Source: F1-80-MAGs062 sp046345315
Lineage (GTDB): Bacteria > Planctomycetota > Planctomycetia > Planctomycetales > Planctomycetaceae
Direction: 5' to 3'
NCBI GenBank assembly: GCA_046345315.1
Contig: JBKDKA010000197.1
Coordinates: forward strand, 1-64,000
DNA: 64,000 nt
Shown here: piece after piece, positions 1 to 9,708 of the stretch
Layout: each line of letters begins with the position of its first letter
How positions within the stretch are numbered: position 1 is the first letter of the stretch
Translations under genes and position numbers: made by a program
Notes under the pieces: model-generated
What the model was told of the DNA's origin: nothing
Database searches by the model: none
What the model saw: only the letters and a program-made list of their open reading frames with translations

Positions 1-1689
1 CACCTGCACTGCATCCGGCGGCAGCACAAGAATTGTTCCAGGTTTCAGTCTGTTTGGATTCTTCAGGCTGCGCTGATTGAGACGATAAATCTCCGTCCAG
101 CGAGTTGAACGTCCGAGGAATCGTTCGGCGATCTCGGAAAGGGTTTCTCGATCACCAACCCGGTAGGCTGGTGAGCCGTCTTCAAGCACCATAAAACTGG
201 CTCGCTGAATGCCACCCTCGGTGTCACGTCCCGTCAGTTCGGGATACTTTTCATCGAGCAGTTCCTTCGGTGGCACGAGAACCTTCATTCCAGGGCGCAT
301 ACGTTTCGGGTTGGAGATCCGGTGCTGATTGAACACTGCGAGAGCCGAAAAGAATCGATTGCTGCCGTAAACGCGTCGGGAGATCTTTGAGTAGTTGTCG
401 CCTTCTTCCACAGTGACAACATCGTATGTCGCCTCGGCTGCGGCATCTTCAGCGGATGTTCCACCAGCCGGTGCCTGATAGTTGTATCCATTGAGACTGA
501 AGCCCTGTTGATTGTCGGGCTCCTTCGTGAATGTCTGATCAGAATCTTCAACCTGGTTTCGCGGCTGTTCGCCGGACTTACGACCAGCTGGCACTGACGA
601 AGTTTCTTCCGACGGTGAAAGCGACGAGAACGGGTCTTCACCTCGCGGCGGCTCAGCCATCGCGATCAGCACAGGTTCGGGGTCTGTCGCTGCTGACGCA
701 TCTGCCGGAGATGCTACGTCAGGATCAAGTGACTGCGATCTGGTTGAAGGTTCGCTTTCAGCGTCCGGGACTGCGAATAAGTCCGAAGCCTTTGAAGTCT
801 CGTCGGCGCGCGACAACGTCACCGGTTCCTGCACCGGTTCAGGTTGCTCGGGTTCCGCCTGCCCGTAGGAATCGGCTGATGGAATTGACTGGTCATCGGC
901 AGTAATCTGAACAGGATCCAGGCTGAGCGTTTCCGAATCGCTGTTTTGAGCAGGCTCAGAAAAACTCCCGGAATCCAGTGACGCAATCTGAGGTTCTTCC
1001 TGTTGCGTGTCAGGTTCCGGCAGTGATGGCTGCGCTTCTGTCAGTGAACCTGAAAACTCTTCGCTACCTGACTTCTCAAATGAATCCGATTCCGAAATCG
1101 AACCGACATTCGGAGTTTCGTCAACGGTTTCAGCAGGGAGCATGGAAAGTTTGGGACTCTCTTCGAACCTGCCTGAATCGTTCCTCTCTGAGCCTGGGAC
1201 CTCAGTCGAAGAAAAGTCGGTGACGTCGGCGGAATCCGGCGCGTCTCCCGAAGGCAGATCGAGGCGAATGCTGGTGTCGTCTGATTTTGGGAATGGATCT
1301 GCATCCGATTCAACACTGGCAAACTGATCGTCACCCGGCCGGACCGGAGAGGCGGCATTCGCATCGCCGGAGTCGAGGAAGGTGATTGTTTCCGTCGCGC
1401 CGGAATCGAATTTCGAAGCGTCAGCAAGCTCACCGGCAACGGGTGAGCCGGATTCAGACAACTCCGAAGGCTGCTCCGTAGCACCGCCAGCCGCATCATC
1501 TCGATTCGAATCCGTGGCTTCACGGTTCTGAGCACCGATATTCACCTGCATCAGACGCTGCTGATGTAGATCAACCTTTCGATAAACCAGAAAGCCGAAG
1601 GTGAATACGAGGATGGTAATCGTGACCATCCCGAGCTTTGTTTCGAGACTGATTCCGGTAGCTTCCGAATCTGAGCTTTGATCGAGCAT
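1..1689 (-). CDS. LysM-domain membrane-anchored protein (3' end beyond window)
   Basis: An open frame without stops runs from an ATG at 1689 to the left edge (563 codons visible), so the C-terminus is missing. Residues about 17-36 form one hydrophobic segment after a short polar N-terminus, a type II anchor. A very long acidic, Ser/Pro/Glu-rich and probably disordered stretch follows (to about residue 415). Two LysM-like modules lie at about 420-475 and 503-560; each begins with a Y-x-V-x-x-G-D type start and ends in a P-G-x-x-L-V-x-P pattern. LysM modules bind peptidoglycan glycans, so the protein probably sits in the inner membrane with its LysM part in the periplasm. It follows rsmH by 50 bases on the same strand, the place where many bacteria have ftsL, and its membrane topology resembles FtsL, but there is no sequence evidence that it is FtsL. 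A GAGAAAG stretch just before the ATG could serve as ribosome binding site. Confidence 0.8.
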   Translation of the reverse strand, partial: MLDQSSDSEATGISLETKLGMVTITILVFTFGFLVYRKVDLHQQRLMQVNIGAQNREATDSNRDDAAGGATEQPSELSESGSPVAGELADASKFDSGATETITFLDSGDANAASPVRPGDDQFASVESDADPFPKSDDTSIRLDLPSGDAPDSADVTDFSSTEVPGSERNDSGRFEESPKLSMLPAETVDETPNVGSISESDSFEKSGSEEFSGSLTEAQPSLPEPDTQQEEPQIASLDSGSFSEPAQNSDSETLSLDPVQITADDQSIPSADSYGQAEPEQPEPVQEPVTLSRADETSKASDLFAVPDAESEPSTRSQSLDPDVASPADASAATDPEPVLIAMAEPPRGEDPFSSLSPSEETSSVPAGRKSGEQPRNQVEDSDQTFTKEPDNQQGFSLNGYNYQAPAGGTSAEDAAAEATYDVVTVEEGDNYSKISRRVYGSNRFFSALAVFNQHRISNPKRMRPGMKVLVPPKELLDEKYPELTGRDTEGGIQRASFMVLEDGSPAYRVGDRETLSEIAERFLGRSTRWTEIYRLNQRSLKNPNRLKPGTILVLPPDAVQV

Positions 1690-1739
1690 GGCTTTCTCGA
1701 GTGAGGTCTGCTGGGGATCCGATTCGCGATCGCCGACAT

Positions 1740-2723
1740 TCAGCTCTTCAGGTGCGACTTCTGAATTGCTCGAAGCTTCGCGGATCGTGTCCGCGGGTTC
1801 AGACGAATTTCGGCGGGAGTTGCTTCGATTGGCGTTCTGGTCGTTACGTGCCATCCCTGCAGTCCTTTCATCGCATTCTTTACGATGCGATCTTCCAGCG
1901 AATGAAATGTCAGGATGACGGCAATTCCGCCGTCATTCAGAATTCGAGGCATTATCGTGGTGAGCATGCGTTCGACATGCTCCAGTTCGTTGTTCACAGC
2001 AATTCGCAGAGCCTGAAATACTCGTGTGGCAGGATTTCGCGGTCCACGGTCAGACCCCGTTGCCGCTGAACGTCCCGAAGTGCTGCGGCTCTTTGGCGAA
2101 CGGGAATTTCCTGTTCCTTTGGCGGCAGAAACGGCGTTCTCAAGGTCTTCGGTTGTTCTGACTGGATGCCCGGTGGAGCGACGGCGAACAATCTCCGCAG
2201 CGATTCGAGTGGAATCCGGCTCTTCGCCATATTCTTCGAAACAATGTGCGATCTGATTCTCGTTCCATTCCAAAAGAAGCTGATGAGCCGGTTTGCCCTC
2301 GGTCGGATTGAATCTCATGTCGAGCGATCCGCCAGCGTCGAATCCAAAGCCTCGTTCACGATCAGCCAGCTGATCCGAGGACAGGCCGAGATCAAGCAGC
2401 AGTCGGTCAACTCCTGAAAGGCTCAATTCCGTCAGGATGTTTTCTGAATCGTTGTAGCTGCCCTGCCGGAGGATGACGGTCGCTTCCGAGCTGTCATCAG
2501 CGGTTGAGGAAAGTCTTTGTTTCGCGTGTTCAAGCATCATGGGATCACGATCAATCCCGATCAGACACCCATCCGGTGAAATGGCCTTCCGGATCAGAAG
2601 ACTATGTCCGGCGGCACCGAGTGTTCCATCAAGCACCGTCAGCCCGGGGTGAAGGTCCAGTGCTCGGATCACTTCACGAGGCATGACCGGCACATGGACG
2701 GATCGACGACCTGACGATGTCAT
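1740..2723 (-). CDS. rsmH: 16S rRNA (cytosine(1402)-N(4))-methyltransferase RsmH
   Basis: RsmH/MraW methylates N4 of C1402 in 16S rRNA using S-adenosylmethionine. The 327-residue length is close to the family norm (about 310). Near the N-terminus lies H-V-P-V-M followed by a SAM-binding loop (T-L-G-A-A-G-H-S); later come the family motifs L-D-L-G-L-S-S-D-Q-L with G-F-G-F and L-D-M-R-F, then F-Q-A-L-R-I-x-V-N-x-E-L and the C-terminal F-H-S-L-E-D-R-I-V-K. A low-complexity insert (about residues 205-230, rich in Ser, Arg and Gly) is longer than usual. In most bacteria this gene heads the dcw cluster after mraZ; here no mraZ is seen upstream, and the downstream neighbour is a LysM protein rather than a recognisable ftsL. 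No clear Shine-Dalgarno precedes the ATG; a start a few codons later is possible. Confidence 0.96.
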   Translation of the reverse strand: MTSSGRRSVHVPVMPREVIRALDLHPGLTVLDGTLGAAGHSLLIRKAISPDGCLIGIDRDPMMLEHAKQRLSSTADDSSEATVILRQGSYNDSENILTELSLSGVDRLLLDLGLSSDQLADRERGFGFDAGGSLDMRFNPTEGKPAHQLLLEWNENQIAHCFEEYGEEPDSTRIAAEIVRRRSTGHPVRTTEDLENAVSAAKGTGNSRSPKSRSTSGRSAATGSDRGPRNPATRVFQALRIAVNNELEHVERMLTTIMPRILNDGGIAVILTFHSLEDRIVKNAMKGLQGWHVTTRTPIEATPAEIRLNPRTRSAKLRAIQKSHLKS

Positions 2724-3045
2724 GGACGCTCGGGGTATCTCAGAATTCAGGAGACACAGGGGAGAGGAAAGGAAAAGATGAGTATTAGAGTGAGGGGATC
2801 AGTGACAGCGAGACCAATGGGACCTCGTTGTAACTGCAGGTGAGATGGGTAGACTGAGGGGATATGAGATTCGGCGATGGACTGCGAGGATGCTGTCCAG
2901 GAGTGGAAAACTGCCGAATTATATGAGTGGGCTCAGTTCACGTGAAGGCCAGTTCCGGCAGGAATTGCCCTGACAATTCTGAGCAATTGCGGTTTGTGAT
3001 CCGCCGTTTTCTCATCATTATCGATCATTATCGCTGAGGACTTCT
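2724..3045. other. Intergenic region upstream of rsmH
   Basis: No convincing ORF or RNA gene. It should hold the rsmH promoter, though no clear -35/-10 pair stands out. At 2936-2945 there is a TTCACGTGAA palindrome that resembles the core of a parS site but lacks good outer bases. Two direct ATCATTATCG copies lie near 3013-3032. Confidence 0.4.
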
Positions 3046-3708
3046 CTATCGTGTGGCTGGTCCACATTCAGCCGGTCCACAGCCAAACGTATCCGTCGGG
3101 TGATTCCACCCGAGTGCACGACGAATGAGGACCTGCATCGTTTCGAGAATAACGCGAATATCGGACACAACCCCGGCCGTTTCGAGATAACGAAGGTCGA
3201 GTTCCATTTTGACCGGAAGCAGCCGTCTGACGTAAAAATCCTCAGCGTCACCATCCTGGAGTAGTTGTTCTCCCGAACGATAGTACTCCACACTCCCCGG
3301 ACTGGTCAGACCGGGACGTACCTCCAGCGTGCGATGATATGCCGGAGTATAGTGCCGTTCGACGATGTCGAGAGCTTCCGGACGCGGGCCGACAATCGAC
3401 ATATCGCCTCGAATGACATTCAGCAGTTGCGGAAGTTCGTCGATCTTCAGAGCTCGAAGCAGTCGACCGAATGCGAAGACTCGTGGATCATTTCCAGCGG
3501 TGATGGAACTGCCTGCCGTCGTCCGGACATGCATCGTTCGAAGCTTGTACATGGTGAATGCACGACCGCCAAGCCCCGCACGATGAGCTCGATACAGCAG
3601 GGGGCCACGACTGGAGACCGCAATCCCCAGGGCTGCTGCAGCCATCACAGGACTCACCAGCACCAGTGCGATTGATGCTGCCAGCAAATCGAACAGTCGT
3701 TTCATCAT
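3046..3708 (-). CDS. Sugar-phosphate transferase (bacterial sugar transferase family, WcaJ/PglC-like)
   Basis: A monotopic phosphoglycosyl transferase of the bacterial sugar transferase family (PF02397), which moves a sugar 1-phosphate from a nucleotide sugar to undecaprenyl phosphate and so starts polysaccharide or glycan assembly at the inner membrane. The protein begins M-M-K-R-L-F-D, followed by one hydrophobic hairpin (about residues 6-30), then K-L-R-T-M, the D-E-L-P-Q-L-x-N-V-x-x-G-D-M-S-x-V-G-P-R-P core with the catalytic Asp-Glu pair, and R-P-G-L-T. About 220 residues is the usual length for the minimal PglC-like form lacking the N-terminal membrane domain of WcaJ. ATG at 3708 was chosen because GAGAGG precedes it at good spacing; a longer frame opens with TTG at 3744. 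No other glycan gene is adjacent, so the sugar cannot be inferred. Confidence 0.9.
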   Translation of the reverse strand: MMKRLFDLLAASIALVLVSPVMAAAALGIAVSSRGPLLYRAHRAGLGGRAFTMYKLRTMHVRTTAGSSITAGNDPRVFAFGRLLRALKIDELPQLLNVIRGDMSIVGPRPEALDIVERHYTPAYHRTLEVRPGLTSPGSVEYYRSGEQLLQDGDAEDFYVRRLLPVKMELDLRYLETAGVVSDIRVILETMQVLIRRALGWNHPTDTFGCGPAECGPATR

Positions 3709-3800
3709 CCATGACCTCTCAGGATCCATCCCGAGCAGTGTCAACGCCTCGAAAGAACGATGCGTCAGTCTCCCACTGCAGGTTTCTCAATTCCATTCAA

Positions 3801-5150
3801 TCACTTTGCCAGGTCGACACAAATGATTTCTTTGTCGTTGCGGATGTAAGCATGTCGATTGGCAAACGCCGGCATGCTCCACACGACCTCGCGTCCAAAT
3901 GCGGTGTTCGTCTGGTCAATCACTTTGGCTCGGTCAATTTCTTCGTATCCCTCCGGAGTCAGCTTCGCGATGAGCAGTTCTCCGAGTTCGTTGAACATCC
4001 AGAAGTGATCCTCGTGACGCACCAGAAAGGCAGTCTCGGAACCCGCAGGACGTTTTCCGATGACCTTGGACGATTCCCAGAGTGCCTTTCCTTCCGGCAG
4101 CCGGATCGCTCGCAGTACGCCCTTCTGATCAAACCCGTAAAGCACATCGTCGATGACAAAGGGCTGGACGTTGACGGGGGAAATCATGCCATTGCGATCT
4201 CGCCAGACTTCTTTTGCAGCTGGTTTTGACTGGTCGAGCTGAACGAGAAGGTTTCGGTTTGAAAACCCGCCAACGTAAAGGTGATCGCCGATGACGGCCG
4301 GTGACATAATCACGGAGCCATTGTTCGCTTCGTACTTTGTCGACCAGTATTCACGTCCTGTCTCCGGATCCACAGAGGAGAGTGCATCGGGTTTGAGCAG
4401 GATGAGCTGGCGAACCCCACCGGCTTTGATAATGGTCGGCGGCGAGTATCCCTGTTCCGGTGCGGTGTTGCTGCGCCACAGTTCTTTTCCGGTGTTCTTA
4501 TCCAGCGAAACGATGTGGCTGCCGGCACCACCGGCAAGCGTAAGCAGCTGATTTCCGTCGATAAGGGGATGGGCTGAGTAGCCCCAGAGTGCTGTTTTTG
4601 TCGAATACTCTTTCTTCAGATCGACCGACCAGATGATCTTGCCGGATTCGACATCAAAACAGAACAAATCACCTTCTGTCCCCAGCGTCCAGACTCGATT
4701 GCCTTCGACGTTCGGCGTACATCTCGGACCCGCCGGATACGACACGGTGTATTTGACAGGGTATTCGTGCTTCCAGAGTTCCTTCCCGGTTGCTTCATCG
4801 AGACAAAGCACTCGCTCCATCCCGGTGAACTCTTTCCGCTCGAAATTATCGATCTTGACGTTATCGGCCGTCACGTAATCGGTGATGAAGACCTTGCCGC
4901 CAGCGACAGCGGCACCTGCATAACCACCAGCAATCGGCGTTCGCCAGAGGACCTTCGGGCCACCGTCAGGGAACTTCTCGATGATGCCCGTTTCTCGCCA
5001 GACGTTATCTCGCTGTGGCCCCATCCACTGAGGCCAGTCGTCAGAAAATGCATTCACAGAGAACGAGAAGATAAAACTCAGAATCAATGCAACAGTGACA
5101 CCGGCTCGTTGACCTGAGCGCAGATTTCGGCGCAGCAAAGTAATCTCCAT
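3801..5150 (-). CDS. Secreted PQQ-like beta-propeller protein
   Basis: A predicted exported protein of the PQQ-like/BamB-type propeller superfamily. The N-terminus is basic and followed by a hydrophobic segment ending near A-F-S-D, consistent with a signal peptide; the mature part starts with W-P-Q-W-M-G-P-Q-R-D-N, typical of planctomycete members. Repeats of the form G-K-x-L-W and G-x-V-F/L-Y recur through the protein (for example T-G-K-E-L-W twice, S-G-K-I-I-W, E-G-K-A-L-W), which form the propeller blades. It is the last gene of a three-gene run DUF1549/1553 > DUF1501 > propeller, 28 bases after the DUF1501 stop. There is no evidence that PQQ or an enzyme active site is present; planctomycetes carry many such paralogues with unknown roles. 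An upstream ATG at 5204, overlapping the previous gene, is an alternative start. Confidence 0.85.
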   Translation of the reverse strand: MEITLLRRNLRSGQRAGVTVALILSFIFSFSVNAFSDDWPQWMGPQRDNVWRETGIIEKFPDGGPKVLWRTPIAGGYAGAAVAGGKVFITDYVTADNVKIDNFERKEFTGMERVLCLDEATGKELWKHEYPVKYTVSYPAGPRCTPNVEGNRVWTLGTEGDLFCFDVESGKIIWSVDLKKEYSTKTALWGYSAHPLIDGNQLLTLAGGAGSHIVSLDKNTGKELWRSNTAPEQGYSPPTIIKAGGVRQLILLKPDALSSVDPETGREYWSTKYEANNGSVIMSPAVIGDHLYVGGFSNRNLLVQLDQSKPAAKEVWRDRNGMISPVNVQPFVIDDVLYGFDQKGVLRAIRLPEGKALWESSKVIGKRPAGSETAFLVRHEDHFWMFNELGELLIAKLTPEGYEEIDRAKVIDQTNTAFGREVVWSMPAFANRHAYIRNDKEIICVDLAK

Positions 5151-5178
5151 AAGATCAGATTTCAGTTTGAACAGTCGC

Positions 5179-6651
5179 TCAGGCGAAGAGCGACATTGCG
5201 GCATCTGATTTCACCATCTCGCGAGGCTGATTCAGATGGTTCATCACAGTTTTGCGTGGATAAATTCCGACGGCATGATAAATCGACGCCAGCAGTTCGC
5301 CAGGGTGAACCGGGTTTTCCGCAGGAGCAGAAGCGGTTTCGTCAGATTTACCGTGAACGTAGCCTCGTCGGATTCCGGCCCCGGCGATCAGCCCCGTATA
5401 GCAATATGGCCAGTGATCGCGTCCATCATCCGAATTGCTGTTGCCGGAAGTGCTGATACCGCGTTTCGGACTTCGACCGAATTCGCCGACAGCCACAACA
5501 AGTGTTTCTTTCAGCAGGCCACGATCGTCGAGATCTTCCAGCAGAGCCGACAACCCGGAATCAAGCATCGGTGCTGACTGGCTCTTCATGCGATCACTGA
5601 GCCCGGAGTGAACGTCCCATGAGTGGTTGTCAGAGTTCGCTACTTTCGGCCAGTTGACTTCGACGACGCGCGTTCCGGCTTCGACGAGCCGTCTTGCGAG
5701 CAGGCAGCTCTGACCGAATGTGTTTCGACCGTAGCGATCTCGCAGTTCTGCCGATTCTGAACTCAGATTGAACGCCTCGCGAGCCTTCCCGGACAGTACC
5801 AGCCCAAGTGCTTTGCCGTAGTATTCATTCAGAGCATACTGTTCGACCGCTCGGTCCAGATTCTTCATTCCGGCATTCACCGTGTCTCGCAGCGATGCTC
5901 TGCGGCCGAGCCGATCCAATGAAACCTCTTTTCGCAGTGTGAGGTCATCGACGCGAATCCGTTCCATCTTGGCCATATCCATATCGTCGCCGCTCGGGTA
6001 CAGATAGTACGGATCGTAAGCACGACCAAGGAAACCGGCTGTGCCAGCCTTGCCGATCACGTTACTTTCCTGAAGCGGACGCGGCATCATGACGTAAGGA
6101 AGCATCGGGACGACCGGTGGCTTCAAACGAACGATGTTGCATCCGAAATTCGGAAAGTCTTTCGGACTCGGCGGTTCCAGCTGACCGGACGGGCTCACAT
6201 TGTCAGCCGTATAACCGGTCAGCATCTGGTAAATGGCAGCCGTATGATTGAACAGGCCGATCGGTGTGTAGCTGAGTGAGCGGATGAGAGTGGATCGGTG
6301 GATCTGCTGAGCGAGCTTCGGGAGCAGTTCGGTGAACTGAACGCCCGGGAGCTTCGTGTCGATATTGGAAAACTTGCTGCGAACATTGTCAGGGACGTTT
6401 GTTTTCGGGTCCCACAGATCTAGGTGACTTGGTCCACCCTGCAGGTAGATCATGATCACGCTTTTCGCAGAGCCGAATCCTTTGCCGCCGTATCGAGCCT
6501 CTTCTTCAGAGACCTCGGCACCCTGTGCGGAATTCTGCAGGAGCGACGCGAGGCTCAGCCCCATCATCGATGAGCCGCCGACACGCAGAAGATCTCGTCT
6601 TGAATAACCATCACATGTGTCTTTGCCCAATCGACCCGGGATCACAAGCAT
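5179..6651 (-). CDS. DUF1501 family protein, Tat-exported
   Basis: A 490-residue member of DUF1501 (PF07394), a sulfatase/alkaline phosphatase-like fold family strongly expanded in planctomycetes. The N-terminus has S-R-R-D-L-L-R followed by a moderately hydrophobic stretch, a twin-arginine signal. Family landmarks are I-Y-L-Q-G-G-P-S-H-L-D-L-W-D-P-K after the signal, R-D-R-Y-G-R-N-T-F-G-Q-S-C-L-L-A-R-R-L-V-E-A-G, V-N-W-P, and near the C-terminus G-E-F-G-R-S-P and G-R-D-H-W-P. GGAG lies seven bases before the ATG. It sits between a DUF1549/DUF1553 gene (111 bases upstream) and a propeller gene, an arrangement seen repeatedly in this phylum and again at 54-59.6 kb here. The biochemical role of the family is not established. 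Confidence 0.9.
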   Translation of the reverse strand: MLVIPGRLGKDTCDGYSRRDLLRVGGSSMMGLSLASLLQNSAQGAEVSEEEARYGGKGFGSAKSVIMIYLQGGPSHLDLWDPKTNVPDNVRSKFSNIDTKLPGVQFTELLPKLAQQIHRSTLIRSLSYTPIGLFNHTAAIYQMLTGYTADNVSPSGQLEPPSPKDFPNFGCNIVRLKPPVVPMLPYVMMPRPLQESNVIGKAGTAGFLGRAYDPYYLYPSGDDMDMAKMERIRVDDLTLRKEVSLDRLGRRASLRDTVNAGMKNLDRAVEQYALNEYYGKALGLVLSGKAREAFNLSSESAELRDRYGRNTFGQSCLLARRLVEAGTRVVEVNWPKVANSDNHSWDVHSGLSDRMKSQSAPMLDSGLSALLEDLDDRGLLKETLVVAVGEFGRSPKRGISTSGNSNSDDGRDHWPYCYTGLIAGAGIRRGYVHGKSDETASAPAENPVHPGELLASIYHAVGIYPRKTVMNHLNQPREMVKSDAAMSLFA

Positions 6652-6761
6652 GGCTCACTCCACTTCTGCGTGAAAAAACGGTTGCCGACCGAAAACAGTT
6701 TCAGATGGCGAGTCTACCTCAGAATTCCCTGAATTGGCAATTGTTTCCGAGAGGAACTTCA

Positions 6762-9380
6762 CTACTTCACATAAACGAATTCATTGGAAGCAAGGATGCT
6801 CTGAGCAATCGCCGTCCAGACTTCCACGGTGAGGTTTTTCTGCGATGTGGACGCCTCTCCGGCAGCAGCAACTGCCTTTGTCTCGGTGCCGCCGGAATCG
6901 GGCGAGGAAGCAGTCGACGCTGTTGTGGTCGCGGCGGTGGCTGCCGGCGTGCTGTTCGCTGCCGCCAGTTCCTGTGTGAGTGACGTGACGGCATTCATCA
7001 GGTCAGTCACTTCTTCAGAGGTCGCCATTCGGCCAAACGTTCTTCGAAACATCTGCTGTATCCGAAGTTCGTCACCGTTCGGTGCCCCGGCAGGGATTTC
7101 TGCGAGGAGCGTCTTGGCGAATGCTTCCGACGCCTTCAGTACCATATCGCTGTTGAGAAAGTAAAGAGCCTGAGACGCAACCGTTGAGGTGGCTCGATCG
7201 CCGTTCGGCACCGCGCAATCCGGACAGTCAAAGAGCGAAAATCCGTCATAGAGATTGTTTCGGATCACCGGAAGATAAACAGATCTTCGCAGCGCATCGT
7301 ATTTTGTTTCATCCTTCGATGTGTGATTGAAGAGGAATTCCCGATTGCCAACGTGCAGCAGCGAGCCTCCCATGGTGCGATCAAGGAGTCCGCTGACGGC
7401 GAGTGTTGCGTCGCGGATCGATTCTGCTTCCAGTCGACGTTCATTCGCTCGCCACAGCATCACATTGCCGGGATCAACGGCGGCAGCGATCGGATTCTGA
7501 CGACTGCTCAGCTGCCAGGTTCGGGACAGCATCATCGTGCGATGCAGTTGCTTGAGAGACCATCCTTGTTCGACGAACTCCGTGGCGAGCCAGTCAAGAA
7601 GCGGTTGATTCGAAGGCTGTTCGCCGAGGTGACCAAAGTTATCCGTCGATGCCACGATCCCTCGACCAAAATGCCATCGCCAGACACGATTCACAAGTAC
7701 TCGCGCTGTGAGCGGATTCCGTGGACTGGCCAGCCAGTCCGCCAGCTGAAGACGTCCGCTTTCCTGATCACTGATGGAAAGTGGTTCGTTGATTTCCAGA
7801 ACGACAGGAACATTCCGTCGCACAGGCGGACCCAGCATCAGGTGACTTCCCCGGATATTGATTCTTGCCTGTTCCGGAGTTCCTTCACGGACTCCCATGG
7901 CTGTCGGCATTACGGGAACTGACGCTTCGAGCTGCTTCAGTTCGTCTCGCATCTTTGTGAGGCGCTCGCGTGTTTCCGCCGGAAACTGATCCTCAGTGCG
8001 AGCCCCGCCACCGAGCGACACGGTGGATGTTTCCACCAGTTGAGCAATGCTCCCTTTGAGCTTCTCCACGCTGGCCTGATGATCCTTGATTCGCTGACGA
8101 TCCGATGCGGTGGAAACGTCATTCTCGTGCCAGCGAGCGACCGTCTTGAGCGACTCCATCGTCAGAGTGCTCTTGAAGATTCCCACCATCGCGTAGTAGT
8201 CGCTTTGCGCGACCGGATCAAACTTGTGGTTGTGACACCGAGCACATCCAAAGGTCATTCCGAGGAACACTTTGCCGGTGGTATCGATCTGCTCATCAAT
8301 AATGTCCATCAGCATTTTCATCTGATCAGCTTCTGCAAGGACTTTGGGTCCCAGAGCCAGAAAACCGGTGCCGGTTGTCATTTCAATTCGGCGTGATTCA
8401 GCTTCTGTAGAGTCTCCGGTGAGCTGTGCTGCGAGAATGTCGCCGGCGACCTGTTCGCGAATGAACTCGTTCCAGGGTTTGTCTTTGTTCAGCGAAGCAA
8501 TCACATAATCGCGATATTTCCAGCCATGACCGTGGGCGATGTTTTCATCCAGTCCGTTTGAGTCGGCGTAACGGACAACATCCAGCCAGTGACGAGCCCA
8601 GTATTCGCCATAATGAGACGAATCGAGCAACCGGTCGATCAGATACGCGAACGCGTTTGGAGAAGTGTCGTTGACGAATCGTTCGACGTCTTCCGGAGCC
8701 GGCGGCAATCCCGTCAGATCGAATGATGCTCTGCGAATCAGTGTTCGTCGGTCAGCCACATCGTTGACTGGCAGACCTTTCTGATCTAGCTCCTTAAGAA
8801 TGAACGCATCGATAGGGTTTAAAACTTTGTCAGGAGATTTCACTTGAGGAACTGCAGGTCGAGTTGGTATCTGGAAGGACCAGAACTCCCGAGCCTTCTG
8901 CACATCGAATGCAGCCTGTGACTCCGGACCAGACATCGTGCCGCCCGGATGTGGTGCACCGGAAGCGACCCAGTTTTCGAGGATTCGAATTTCCGCTTCG
9001 GACAGTTTCTTATCCGGCGGCATCTGCAGCGACTCATCGCGGTAACGGACGGCTGCAATCAGCAGGCTTTCGTCGGGCTGCTTCGGAACAATCAGACGCC
9101 CGGCTTTTCCGCCGGTATTGATCCCGTCGAAGGTATCCAGTCGAAGCTGATGTTCCTGAACATCCGGACCGTGACAGGAAACACAGTGAGCTTCGAGAAT
9201 TGGAGCCACATCGCGAGTAAAATCGTCTGCGGTCAGATCTGTCTTCGGACTGGCAGCCCCGGCGGTATCCTCAGCTCGGGCTTCTCCATTCAAAAACGTC
9301 TGTGCAAGAAGAGTGAGCGTAGCTGCCACCAGCATGGTGGTCACAACGCGGATCGGATACCGAAGTCTGACAGGCCCCAC
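6762..9380 (-). CDS. DUF1549/DUF1553 protein with N-terminal planctomycete cytochrome C domain
   Basis: A large secreted protein with three planctomycete-specific domains: a cytochrome C-like domain (PSCyt1) with a C-x-x-C-H haem motif at about residues 66-70, a DUF1549 (PSCyt2) region with a second C-x-x-C-H at about 379-383, and a C-terminal DUF1553 (PSD1) region containing W-R-W-H-F-G and N-x-x-W-Q. I chose GTG at 9380 because AGAAGGAG lies seven bases upstream and the resulting N-terminus is a textbook signal peptide (basic start, Leu/Ala/Val core, cut near A-R-A-E). An open frame reaches back to 9752, but that part lies over the divergent kinase's 5' region and looks non-coding. The extreme C-terminus has a low-complexity Ala/Thr/Ser stretch before the final segment. 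It heads the operon with DUF1501 and the propeller. Two possible haem sites suggest redox function, but this is inference. Confidence 0.88.
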   Translation of the reverse strand: MGPVRLRYPIRVVTTMLVAATLTLLAQTFLNGEARAEDTAGAASPKTDLTADDFTRDVAPILEAHCVSCHGPDVQEHQLRLDTFDGINTGGKAGRLIVPKQPDESLLIAAVRYRDESLQMPPDKKLSEAEIRILENWVASGAPHPGGTMSGPESQAAFDVQKAREFWSFQIPTRPAVPQVKSPDKVLNPIDAFILKELDQKGLPVNDVADRRTLIRRASFDLTGLPPAPEDVERFVNDTSPNAFAYLIDRLLDSSHYGEYWARHWLDVVRYADSNGLDENIAHGHGWKYRDYVIASLNKDKPWNEFIREQVAGDILAAQLTGDSTEAESRRIEMTTGTGFLALGPKVLAEADQMKMLMDIIDEQIDTTGKVFLGMTFGCARCHNHKFDPVAQSDYYAMVGIFKSTLTMESLKTVARWHENDVSTASDRQRIKDHQASVEKLKGSIAQLVETSTVSLGGGARTEDQFPAETRERLTKMRDELKQLEASVPVMPTAMGVREGTPEQARINIRGSHLMLGPPVRRNVPVVLEINEPLSISDQESGRLQLADWLASPRNPLTARVLVNRVWRWHFGRGIVASTDNFGHLGEQPSNQPLLDWLATEFVEQGWSLKQLHRTMMLSRTWQLSSRQNPIAAAVDPGNVMLWRANERRLEAESIRDATLAVSGLLDRTMGGSLLHVGNREFLFNHTSKDETKYDALRRSVYLPVIRNNLYDGFSLFDCPDCAVPNGDRATSTVASQALYFLNSDMVLKASEAFAKTLLAEIPAGAPNGDELRIQQMFRRTFGRMATSEEVTDLMNAVTSLTQELAAANSTPAATAATTTASTASSPDSGGTETKAVAAAGEASTSQKNLTVEVWTAIAQSILASNEFVYVK

Positions 9381-9708
9381 AGACGTTCTCCTTCTCAACA
9401 TCTCCACATCATGGCTTCCGACGGATCTCGGCTGCCGACCGCGATTTTCCGAGATTTGCTCGAAAACACAACATGAAACCGGGGAATGTTTTCTGTACTG
9501 CAGGCTGCTGAGTTCCAATGCCAAAGAAATGATCAGGGAAGGAAAAGAACTTCTGCGCTTCTCAGTTGTGATTCTGGTATCTTCCGAAGTCCCGGAATGT
9601 GAAATACGAATCTGACGATCAGTGCTGATCGGAGGTTCTTCTGTCAACTGCAGACCAGAGATTCCCTGCGAATCAATGGCGGCACAGCGAACTGGAAACG
9701 ATCGAGTC
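9381..9708. other. Divergent intergenic region
   Basis: Lies between the divergently read DUF1549/1553 gene and the PfkB kinase. It presumably contains both promoters. I see no ORF with a plausible start and no hairpin of note. Confidence 0.4.
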
